This document shows positions 1 to 11,890 of a DNA stretch of 64,000 bases, in pieces (position 1 is the stretch's first letter; every line of letters begins with the position of its first letter). Source of the DNA: Eutypa lata (Eukaryota; Ascomycota; Sordariomycetes; Xylariales; Diatrypaceae); the NCBI GenBank assembly GCA_022661535.1, contig JAKULF010000001.1, forward strand, positions 1-64,000, in the 5' to 3' direction. The notes beneath the pieces were generated by a model. It worked only from the letters and a program-made list of their open reading frames with translations. It did not search any database and was not told where the DNA came from. The translations under genes were made by a program, and so were the position numbers.

Positions 1-280
1 AGAGAAGACTTACGGCTTTCTCGACGACGCCGTAAGTAGCGGGCAGCCTGTTTCTTCCTAGGGGTAGCTCCAGTTGCCCCCTTGTTGGAAATGTTCAAGC
101 GGACTTCAGCGCAATGGGTGACCTCTCTGGGGAACGAATAGCGCTGCTCCTTCAGTGCACTTCACTCCTGTTGCATTGAGGACATAAGCATCTGTTTAAC
201 GATGCGAAGGTGCCCCGAACGGATAACTTCAACCCCGACGAGCCCTCTGGAGCCAACTGGATGTTACGGAAGCATCAGGT
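1..280. other. Left flank of ordinary base composition, no gene recognised
   Basis: This stretch has balanced composition and none of the AT-rich degradation that begins at about 281. No long open frame or recognisable protein was seen on either strand. A short inverted repeat (CTTACGGC at 9-16, GCCGTAAG at 29-36, 12-base loop) is present and of unknown meaning. The change of composition coincides with the start of an LTR copy, so this is most simply unmutated single-copy DNA next to a RIP-mutated insertion. It could be the end of a gene lying outside the window. Confidence 0.5.
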
Positions 281-488
281 ATAGGAGAAAATCGAATTCC
301 ATTAACTATGTAAAATTCTAAGCTAAAGAAAAAAAACAATAAATGAAAACGCACGAAAGTACAACCATAAAGACAACCACCTAATAAAACGACGCACTAG
401 CCAACTTTACCATATCCACCGTAACAACCGCGCTCCCATTATAACCCTTATTAATAAATTCTTTATCAAACATATACGTATCATAACA
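281..488 (-). repeat. LTR copy, downstream (3') end of the minus-strand element
   Basis: This copy aligns over its length with 7051-7258. Shared blocks include the A-rich run near 325-340 and the segment TTAATAAATTCTTTAT near 450-466. It keeps many C residues on the plus strand while plus-strand G is mostly changed to A, which suggests that RIP acted mainly on one DNA strand here. The other copy shows more C-to-T change. Confidence 0.75.
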
Positions 489-3149
489 TCACCTCTTCTT
501 CGAAAAAAATCTCGTCCCGAAACTTTAAAAAAAAAAAATTTAATTAATTTAATTCGGCCCAAAACTTAAACTTTAAACGTTTTTAAATAATAAAAATTAT
601 CCTCAATCTTATTTAGTTTTATTATTACGTTAAAGCCTTTAAATGCTTATAATACAAGGTTTTATTTAATTTTATACGTTTAATTTAATTTTTTAATTTT
701 TTAAAATGCATTATATATATAACATTATAATTAATTTTCTTTTTTGCTTTTATTAAGTTATTTTATTTTTCGTTTTCGTTTTAATATTTTTGTAAATTAA
801 GTTATCGGCGTATTATTATCTTTATATAACGGTTTAAATTCGTTTATTTTTATAATTCGTCGTTAATTATTAAGTTATTTAAGTAAATCCGTTTGTTTTA
901 AATTCTCGTTGTAATATTTTTTTAAAATTAAAGAATTATTTTTAAAATTCTCGACGTTATATTATTTTAATTTTTTTATTATATTTAATATTATAATTTT
1001 TTTTTTAAATATTTACGTTAACGAAACTTTATTAATTTTTAATTTTTTTATTATTATTTAAGTTTGTTTTTTTCTTTTTAAAGTTATTTAATAATTATTT
1101 AAATAAAGAATTATTAAGAAATTTTCGTAATTAATTTGCGTAAAAAGTACGAGATTTTTTTTCCGAAGTTAAAAGTTTTAATCGATATAAATAGTTCGTT
1201 ATATTTAAAATTTTATAATAATTTCGTATTATTAAATAATTTAATTTATCGTTAAAACGATTAATAAAAGTTTTTTTTTAATTATATAAATATAATCGTT
1301 TTCGATAAAGTTTAAAATACATTTATATTTATTAATTTATTTATATATTCGTTTTATGCTTTTTTTATCGAGATTTATATATATTTTTAAAATTGTTTAA
1401 ATATATCCGTTATATTTTTTATTTTTCATTAATTTAATTTGTTTTTAATTAATATATTTTTAAAATTCTCGATTTTTTATATTTAATTGAAAAGTTAAAA
1501 TATAAGAAATTTATATTTTATTTCGTAAAGTAAAAAATCCGTTAATTTATAAATTAAATTAATTTATATATAATTAATAATTAATAATATTATAAATTAA
1601 TTATTTTAATAATAATTTATAAATAAATATAATTTTTAATTAATATATTTATTTATAATTTGTATTTAATTAAATATTTATAAATAATTAATTAACAATA
1701 ATTTTTAATTAATATTAAATATTTTTAATAATTTATTTATAAAGTTTACGATAAATTAAAGTCTTTAATTATTAATTATGAATTAAAATAATTTATAAAT
1801 TCGAAAAGAATTATTATAAAATATTAAAATAACGTTTTTTATTATTACGAATTAAATATAAAGAATATTTTAATATTTTTTTTAATTAATTAATAATTAT
1901 AAAAACGTTATCGTATTTATATTTATTTATAAATAATAAATAAAATTTTATTATAATATTACTTTACGATTTTAATAATATAAGTAAAAAGTATAATAAT
2001 TCGAGCGTTTTATTAATTAAACTTTTTATTGTTTTATAATAATAATTATTTATAAATTTTTATATATTAAGTATTTATTTTAATTATTAATATCGTATTA
2101 TTATTAATTTTTTAATTTTTATTTGTTCGAAATATTTAATTATTAATTAATAATATACTTTTATTAATAATATAATTTTTAAGTTTTTTTTATTAAATAT
2201 AATTAATTTTTTTTAAAAGTATTAATTTTTCGCTTATTATAAATTCGTAATTATTTAAGTAAAACGTTAAATTTAAAGTTTTAACGTAATATATTTTTAA
2301 TTATAAATCTTTTGCGTTTATGTTTAATATTTTATTTATTAATTTTATATTTAAAATGTTTAATATTAATATTTCTTCGTTTAACGTAAAAATAAAAAAA
2401 TATTTTTCGATATCGTTTAAAAAATATAATAAATATTTAATTATTATAATATTTTTAGTTTTTATATTATTTTATATTATTTTTATCGCGTTTTTTTTTT
2501 ATTCGTTAAATTTACGAAATAAAATATTAATAAAAACGTTTTTAAATTTTAAATAATACGTAATAATAAAGTAAAATTATAAAAGAAACTCGGCTTATTT
2601 TATTTGTTTTAAGTTTAATTATTATTTAATATCGAAATATTTTAAAGTTTTATAATTCGTAATAATAATAAATAAATAATTACGTCGTAATTTAATTAAT
2701 TTGAATTTTTAAACGCGTAATACGCGTATTATAGTTATTAATTTTTTGTTATATATATTATAATTAAATTTTGTTTTGTATATATTTTTAAAATAATAAA
2801 CGATTAAATATTAATTTTCGTTTTCGAATTTACGTTATAAAAAAACCTTTATTATTACGTTATTAAACGCGTTAATTTTAACTTTAATTTTTAAGTCGTA
2901 TAAAAAATAATATAAAGTTAACGTAATTATTAACTTTTTTTTTAATTTTTTAAAAGTTTTTATTTTTTTTATAATTATATCGAATAAATTTTTTTTCGTA
3001 TTAATTTTATTAAAAGTTAAGTTATTCGTTTATAATCTTTTACGAATTTTTTATAAAAGTTATAAAATTTTAAAAATAATTATATTTTTTTAATATTTTT
3101 CGAAACTTTTTAATCTTTTAATATTACGATTTTTAAAAAATTTATAATT

Positions 3150-3424
3150 ATTTTATTAATATTAATAATAAATCTTAAAAACTTTATATATATTATATAA
3201 AACTTATATTTATTTAAATTCGTTTAAAAATATATTTTCCTTAAGCGTTTAAAAACTTTATTAACGTATTATTTATAATTCTTTTTATTTTCGAAAAAAT
3301 TTAAAATATCGTTAATATACGTATTATAAAAATTATTTAAATAATTAAAAAAGGGTTCGTTAATATATCGTTAAAAAATCGCAAAATTATTAATTAATTT
3401 AAAAAACAACATTTTATATTTATA
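3150..3424 (-). pseudogene. Reverse transcriptase fossil with RIP stop codons
   Basis: Translating the minus strand from about 3424 downward gives, in one frame, a block reading YKYKMLFFKLIN, then AIF-stop-RYINE, then YINDIL, ENKK, VFKRLRK, and finally KFLRFII. These correspond in order and spacing to the Ty3/gypsy RT core: the PFGL-x-NAPATFQ region, the catalytic Y-x-DD-I-L block (here YINDIL, first Asp changed to Asn), the H-x-x-H-V-x-x-V-x-x-x-L helix and the FLG-x-I/V segment. The three in-frame stops are all TAA, as expected from CAA-to-TAA change. The element is therefore dead. The family call rests on motif order and was not confirmed by a search. Confidence 0.75.
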
Positions 3425-6400
3425 TGTTTTATATTTAATATAAAAGATAATTAAGTTTTTATTATTTAAATATATTTAAATTCGATAAAATATTTATTTA
3501 ATATCGATTTTAATAAAAATCTTAACTTTAAATATATAAATTAACGTTTTTTTAATTAAAAGTAATAAATATCGATTTTTTATATAAAAGCGTTAAGTTA
3601 TTAATAATTTATATAAAATTAAAGTTTTTCGTTAACGTTTTTAATAAATAAAATAAATACGGTTTAAAAAGCCGAATTAAATATTATAAACTTTTTTTTA
3701 ATTTTTTTATTAAATACTTTTTCGTAATTTTTAACTTTTTAAAATATATTTTATATAATAAATTAAACTTAAAGTTTTTAATTTCATTCGTTAATGTAAT
3801 TTAATTATTTATTAAAAATTAATAAAAAGTTAATTTATTAAAGTTAACTTTATTAAAAACGTTAAAATAATTATAATATACTTTTAAAATTAATTCTTAA
3901 ATTTTTTTTCGCAATTTAATTTCGTTACGTTAAAACGAAATTAAGTTTTTTTTATTTTAATTGTTTTTTTAATTTCGTATAACGAACTTTTATTAATAAA
4001 GTTTTTTTTTATTTTTATTAAAATAATAAAAAATAATAATAACGATTATAATTATATTAAATAATCGCTTTTTATATTAAGCGAATTTTTTTAATTAATT
4101 TATAAAGTCTTTATATATTTTTTTAAATAATTAAGTTTATTTTTTTAAACTTTTTAAACTTTTATTTTAAAAGTTTTTAATATTTTATATTATAAGATTA
4201 TATTAACTTTTCTTTTATTTTTCGCTTTTTCGAGCTTCGTTTTAAAATTACTTTTTTTAAAAATTTAATTTCGTAATAAAATAAAACGAAAATTATTCGC
4301 TTTATAAGTTTTTTTTTAATTAAAGTTTTATCGTTTAAAAAGTTTTTATTATTAATTAAAGTTTTTTTATTCGATTTAATATTCGATTTTAATTCTTTAA
4401 TTTAAAGTTATATTTATATTTAAATGTTTTTTTAAATCTTTTAATTTTAAAAAATATTATTCGAACATAAGTTTCGATATCGTTTTTTATAATAACGATA
4501 TTAAAATCTTTTATACTTTTAATTTTAAAAAAATCTTTATTTTTTCATAATTTTTATCTTAATTTCGTTTATCTTTTTTATTTATTTTCATTTATCGTTT
4601 TTTTATATTTTTTTAAACTTTTTATTATAATTAAATATTAATAATTTAATTTAATTTATTAAAATATTATAATTAAATTAAATAATTAAATCTTTAAAAA
4701 ATATTAATTTTTTATTAATCGAATTAATTATTATTCGATATTTTTTAAATTATTACTTTTCGATAATAATATCGTATTTTATATTTAATACGATAAAAAA
4801 TAATCGATTTATAGTTTTTTATAAATAAAGAAAATAAATAAAAGTAATATATTAATAATTTATATAAATTATTTATCGAATTTTTTAACGTAATATAATC
4901 TAAATCTTATAATAAAAAGTATTTTAAAGCGTTATTTTACTTTTTTTATAAATTTTATATTAATAAATAAAAAGTTATTCGTTTTTATATTAACGAAAAA
5001 CGTTATTATAATTAAGAATAATTTATTAAATATTACGATATTAAAAAATAATATAAAGTCTTTTTTAAAAATACTTCGTAAATAATTATAAAGTATTTTC
5101 TTTTTTAAATTTACGTTATGTAATAATAAAAATTTTAAATAAAAATTAATTTTATTTAAAAAGATTCGTTTTTTAAATCTTTTATATTAATATTTTAATT
5201 TAATTTTTCGAAGTTAAACGTTAATTTATATACTTTAATAATAACGTTTAATTTCTTTTTTTTAAAGTAGTTTCGAGTTATATAATTTTTCTTATTATAA
5301 TAAAAACATCGTTTTTTATAAATATATTATCGAACTTAATTTTTAATAAAACGACCTTTTAATTTAATTTAAATATTATTTAAAATAATAAGTATAAAGT
5401 TTAAGTTTTCGTTATTCGCATTATTTCTTTTATTTTAATTATTTTCTTTATCGTTACGTTTTTCGTAATTATCGTAAAAATTAAAATTCTTTTTATAACG
5501 TTATTTAATTTAAACGTAATTAAAATTAAATTTAATTACGAAATATATATACGTATTAAAAGTTATTTTAAAGTTTATATAAATAGAAATAAAAGCGATT
5601 TAATATTAAAATTATAATTTCTTTTTAAATTTACATTTTTAATTAACTTTAAATTTATTATACCTTTTTATTAGTTTTATAAAAGTATTTTTAAATTTAA
5701 TAAAAGTTAAATATTTAAATTAAAAACATTTTTAAAAAATAACTTTTTCGTTTTTTTTTTCGATTTATCGTATTTATTTTATAAATAAATTAATAATTTA
5801 TTAATTATAATAATTTAAATAAAATAAATTAAACGTAAATAAAGTTAAACGTTTTTTATTTTTTATTTTTTAAAATAAAACTTAATTTTAACAAATCGCA
5901 TTTAATCATTCGTAAAATAATCGATATTAACCTTTAATTTATTCGTTATTTAATAATATTAATTTTTAAAATTAACTTTATCGTGGTTTTTTTTTCGTAA
6001 AAATTCGTAACTTTTATTTTAATATTCTTTTATTTTATAATATTTTAATAAATAAGCTTATTTAACGTAACTAATTTTTAAATTAATTAATCTCGTTATT
6101 CTTTATAAAAACTTAACGTTATTAAGATTTTATTCGTATTTTTAATAATTAAATATTTTTAAAATTTATAATATTATTTATATTATTTATAACGGTATTT
6201 ATTTATTAATTAAAATAATAAATTTAATAATATAAATTACGAATTAATTTATTCATAATTAAAATTATAAAAATAGTTTTATTTAATTAAGCTTAAATTA
6301 TATAATATAATATATATTGCATTTTAATTTTTAAAAATAAAACATAAAAGTTTTTTTCGTAAAAGTTTTTAAAAGTAATAAAAATAATTATATTTTATAA

Positions 6401-7050
6401 GTTAAAAAATACTTTCGTTTTATTTTAAATAAATATTATTATAAAGAAATTAATTCCTTTAAATTTTTAACCGTAAATAAAAACAAAAGCTTTTAACTTT
6501 TCGAAAATGTTTTTAATTAATATATATTTATTCGACCCGAAATCGACGTAATAATAATCGAATACTTTATTATATAAAACGCTTAAAAATTCTTAATAAA
6601 TATATATATTTAAAAATACATTAGCGTTATTAACTTTTAAAATAACCGATTATTTTAAAAGTTTAAAAGTAATAATAAAATATTTAATTTTTTATCGAAA
6701 TTTCGTTTTAAGTTTTTTATCTTTCGATAATTAAATAATAAAATCTTTAAAATTAATAATAAATTAAACTTTAACTTAAGTTTAATTCGTTCGTTTATAA
6801 TTAATAAAATTAAACATAACGTTAATCTTTTATACTTATTAAGTATTTTTTCGTATATTTTTTTAACGGCGTTTATATTTTAACGTATCGTATTTTTTTG
6901 GTTTTATAAAGTAATAAAGGTATTTTAATTACTTTTCGTATTACGTTCGTATAATTATAACTTTATTCTTTTTATTCTTTTTAATTAAAATATTATAAAG
7001 CTTTTTTAAATAAATAAATAAGTTTAAAATTATATTACGAAAACGTTAAA

Positions 7051-7258
7051 TAAAAAAAAATCCGAATTTTATTAATTATATAAAGTTTTAAGTTAAAGAA
7101 AAAAAAAAGATAAATAAAAGCGCGCGATAAATGTAATTATAAAAATAATTATTTAATAAAGTTAAGTATTAATTAATTTTTATTATATTTATTATAATAA
7201 TCGCGTTTTATTATAACTTTTATTAATAAATTCTTTATTAAACATAAGTATCGTAACA
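7051..7258 (-). repeat. LTR copy, upstream (5') end of the minus-strand element
   Basis: This is the direct-repeat partner of 281-488. Nearly all differences between the two are C/T or G/A transitions, for example CCATTAAC against TTATTAAT near the start and CACGAAAG against CGCGATAA further in. No ordinary-composition flank follows it: the sequence continues as AT desert, so the retroelement appears nested in, or adjacent to, other mutated repeats. Confidence 0.75.
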
Positions 7259-10200
7259 CAGCATATAATATAAAAATTTAATACGACGCTTTTAAATAAA
7301 AAATTAAAATAATAATAAAAAAAGAAAAAAAAATATTTCTATAAGTTTTTAAAAGTTTTTAATAATAAAAAAATTAAAACTTTAATTATAAAAATATTAA
7401 TTAAAGGTTTAATAATATTAAAAATAATTAAAGTTTTAATAAATGTTTTTTTAAATCGTAATTTTAAATAACGAATAATATAAAAAGCAAAATAATTTTT
7501 TTTTAAATATTATTTTTAAAAAAAACAAATAAAAGATTATTTAAAATTTAAAAGATTTAAAAAAAAGATTTACGTAAAAACGTAAATAAAATTATATTCG
7601 TAAATTGTTAAAGAATGCTATTAATTAATATAATTAAAATTATAATAAAACTTATATTATTATATTTTAAATTATAAAAATAATTAAAAGTTTAATATAT
7701 AAAATTAATAATTATTTTTCGTTATATTAATATATATATAAAAAATAAAAGTTTTATAAAACCATTTTAAAAAGGTATTAATTTATATTATAAAAAATAT
7801 TAAAATATTTTATATATTTTTTATTTTTAACTTTTAATTATAATTTAAAAAAATAAATTATATTAATTTATATTATTATTTCTTATAATTAATTATTTTT
7901 AAAAAAATTTAAAACGTTATAATTTTTTTATTAATAATTAAAAAAAAAATTATTTAAAATTAAAAAAAAAAGTTTTTATTTTTAATTTATATATAATATA
8001 AACTTATTTAATTTTTAATTATTTATATATATTTTTAATTATAATAAATTTATTTTATTTTATTATATTATAACCTTATTAAATACAATTACGTTTTTCG
8101 TTATTTTTATTTTTATTTATTAATTTCGTTATTATTTTTAATTTAATTAATAATTTAATATATAATTAAAATAATAATATTATATAAATTTAATAATTAT
8201 ATTTTATAACTTATTAAAACTTTAAACGATTTATATATAAATGCCTTTTAAAATTATATTTATTTATTATATTATTTAAATTTATTATCTTATAATTAAA
8301 TTAATTATTTACGTTGTTAAAAGATTTAAAAGAAATTACTTAAATAAATTATTAATAAAATCTTTTATTTTAATATAAAGTTCTTTTTCATTTTTCGTTA
8401 TAAAAATATTTATTTATAATTATTATCGATAAAAAGAATAAATACTATTATATATTATCTTTATTATTTATTAAAATTAATAATAAATTAATAATAAAAT
8501 TACTTTATTAATTTAAATTTATTAAATATTTTTATTATTATTTTATATATAATATTATTTAATTATTTTAATTATTTTAATTATTATTATATAATTATTA
8601 TTATTATTATTATTATTTTATTTATTATTATTTTTATTTAAAAATAATTATACTTATATATATTATTATTATTTATTATTTATTATCGTTAAAAGCTTAA
8701 GATTCTCATTATATATTTTTAAAACGATTTATATATGTATACTTTAAAATGTTTATTATAAAGTTTTAAATTAAAATAATCGTTAAAAACGAAAATAATT
8801 ATAATATAAATTTTTCGATTATATAAAAACTTTATACGTTAATTTAAAAAAAGCGCAAATATATTTATTAATACGAATTAAAACGTTTTTTATATATAAA
8901 TTTATTAATTTTATATATAATTTAATATATTAAAATTTAAAAATTATCGTTTTTAAAAATAAAAAATAATTAAAAAAGTTTTAAAATTTAAATTTTTAAA
9001 ATTTATAAATTTTATATAACAAAATAAATAAAACTTAATTTATAAAGCTTAAAAATTTTAAAAATATTATTTTTAAAAAAAATTATTTAATAATTTAAAT
9101 ATATATAATAAAAATTAATATTAAAAGATTAAAATAAAGAAAATTAAAGTTTATAATTTTTAATTATTATAATAAATTTAATTAATTAAATTTATATAAT
9201 ATATTTTATTTAAAGTATAATATATCGTTATTTTTTTATAAAATTATTTAATTCTTTTTTTTCGTATAATTAAATCGAAATAATTTTTAATTATATAAAG
9301 AAAAAATTATAATAAAAATTAAAATTAAACTTTATAATTATATATAATTTAATTATTTAAATGTTTAAAGTATTTATAATTTATATAATATTAACTTATT
9401 AATTTTTATATATAAAATATTTAAATTAAAAAGTATTATAATATTATATATATTTTTTATTTCTTTATTTTTAATTATAATTAAATATAATATAATATAT
9501 TAATTTATATTATTATTTATTATAATTATTAATATATTATTTTTACAATTTAAATTATTTCGAAAAGATTTATTTAAACGGAATATTATATAATAAAAAT
9601 TAAAAATATTATAATTTTAATAATATAATAAATAATTATAATATATTAAAAAGAATTATTTAAAAATAACATTTTATATAAAAAATTTAAAATGTTATAA
9701 TTATTTTATTAAATAAATAAAATTAAATAAATTAAATAATTATTTAAATAAATAATATATTTAATTTAATTATAAATTTATAAATTTAAAAACTTTTTAA
9801 TTATATATTATTATTATTATATTAATTATAAAATTTATAAAATTAAAAAAACATTATATTAAATTATATTAATATAAATTTATACAGCTTTATTATAAAG
9901 AATTAAAATAATAATAATATATATATATATATTAAATTTTAATTATAAATTATTTTTTATATTAATTTTTTTTAATTAATTATTAAAACAAAAAAATATT
10001 TATATATATATATATATAAATTAAATATATATTTTTTAATAAATTTTAAAAAAAAATTATTTTTTAAAATTTTTAATTTTTTTTTTAATTTATTAATTAT
10101 TATATATATATATTTATTATATATATATTTTCGTAAAATTCTTTTTAAATTTTTTAATTATATATAATAATTTTAATTTTTTAATTTTTTAATTTATTTA

Positions 10201-10449
10201 TTTTAATCGAAAATTATTTCATATTAAATTTAAATTATTAAATTACGTTATTAATTACGTTATTAAATAACCGTTAAATATATCGAAAATATATATTTAA
10301 TAAAAGAATAACTTCGAATTAATTAAATTTTAAGTACGAACTTATTTATTCGTTTTTAATTAAATGTATTTATTTCGAAAAACTTATATATAACTTATAA
10401 TCGAAGTTAATTAAGTATATTTTTTTTTTCGATTTATATACTTAATTCT

Positions 10450-10850
10450 TTTAAACTTAGTTTTATAAACTTATAAATTTATAAATTTATTAATCATTTT
10501 TTGAATTTATTAACCACTTTTCGAACTTATTAATTATTTTTTAAACTTATAAGTTATTTATAAACTTACAACTTTATAACTTATAACTTATAGCTTTATA
10601 ACTTACAGCTTATAAACTTATAAAATAACTTATAAACTTATAAACCTTTAAACTTATAACTTATAAACTTAAATAATTTAAGTAATATTATATTAATTAT
10701 TTATTTAATTATTAATTATTTAACTTTTAACTTAAATAATAATAAAACTTATAACTTATAAATTTATAAATTTATAATTTATAAATTTATAAACTTATAA
10801 CTTATAAATTTATAAACTTATAAAACTTATATATATAAAAATAAAACGTT
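10450..10850. repeat. Degenerate AACTTATA minisatellite
   Basis: A tract dominated by repeats of the type AACTTATA / AAACTTATAA, interrupted by variants such as AGCTTATA and CTTACAGC. Converting C to T and G to A in the CTGTAGG/AGCTGTAA units of the island at 16,900-17,450 gives very similar strings, so this may be the mutated counterpart of the same satellite family. That link is inference. Confidence 0.55.
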
Positions 10851-11510
10851 ATAATTTAAAAATAAATTATAATTAATAATATGAAATTTAATTATAAAAT
10901 AATCGTAAGTTAATTTTAATAATTTAATTATTTTATATATAATAATTATAAATTCGAATTTTAATAAATAAAAGGTTTTTTAAAAGTTAAATTAATTATA
11001 TTAATTTTTATTTCGTAAAGAAAAATTTCCGTTTAAAGAAAAAAAAACGGTTTTTGTAATTTATTTATAAACAAAAAGCCGTATCGTTTTTTTCGAACGT
11101 AACGATTAAGAAAATCTTTATTATTATAATTATTAAAATTATTTTTTATTATTTTTAAATATTTTTTATATTATATTATATATATTAATTTTATTTATTC
11201 TTTTATTTTTTATTTAAAAATTAATTATTCTTTTAATATTAAATTATTTACTTTTAAAATAATTATTTATTATACGAAAACATTACATTAAAAATGAAAA
11301 TAAAACGTTTATATAAAAAACGTTAAATTTAAACGAAAAATTAAAAAATTAACTTTAATAATAATTTTAAAAATAAATAATTTTAATTTTAATAAATAAA
11401 ATAACTTTAATTTTAAAATATATTTACTTTAACTTTAAAAAATAATAATTATATAATTAATTCATTATTTTTTACGTATATATATATTAATTAAAAATGC
11501 TTTTTATGAA

Positions 11511-11890
11511 TTTTAAAATAAAGTTTATATTTTTATTTCTTTTAATATTTATTTTTTAAATAAATTTTTAAATAATATTATATTTTATTTTTTTAATTTC
11601 GTTTTTATTAAAATCTTAAATATATAATATATAAAATTATAAAATCGAAAAAAACACTTAATATATTAAAACTTTATAAAGTTTATATAAACTTTTAAAA
11701 TATTATAAATATTATAAAAGTTTTTAATATTTTAAAAATTTATATAAAAATTATAAAATTATAACTTATTATATAACTTTTACTTTTATTATTTTTTATA
11801 ACTTTTATTATTTTATATTAATAATAATAAATCTTTAAAGCTTTTAAATCTTTATAATTTATACATTATATATATTATATTTTAATACGT
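11511..11890. repeat. Dispersed RIP-mutated repeat, copy 1
   Basis: Two blocks recur elsewhere in the desert. Bases about 11,511-11,610 match about 25,746-25,850 in the same orientation, and 11,668-11,890 matches 20,669-20,890 in the same orientation, including the shared string AATAATAAATCTTTAAAG. Differences are mostly T/C and A/G transitions. This is probably a transposon-derived family, class unknown. Confidence 0.65.

Larger units (their letters stand above)
281..7258 (-). mobile_element. RIP-degraded Ty3/gypsy-like LTR retrotransposon
   Basis: Two direct copies of a sequence of about 208 bp lie at 281-488 and 7051-7258. Read on the minus strand, the interval between them contains a reverse-transcriptase fossil at about 3150-3424. 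The size of nearly 7 kb, the terminal direct repeats and the RT match a Ty3/gypsy-type element transcribed right to left, so the 5' LTR is the copy at 7051. All frames are broken, mainly by TAA codons where CAA is expected. Gag, protease, RNase H and integrase should flank the RT but could not be read with confidence. A possible 5-bp target duplication AGCAT occurs at 271-275 and 7260-7264, slightly off the visible LTR edges, so the exact ends are uncertain. Confidence 0.75.

Noticed and set aside
2320..2556. 78-codon open frame in the desert
   Set aside because: A Phe/Ile/Asn/Lys-only translation of RIP-mutated DNA inside the retroelement. No motif and no codon structure.
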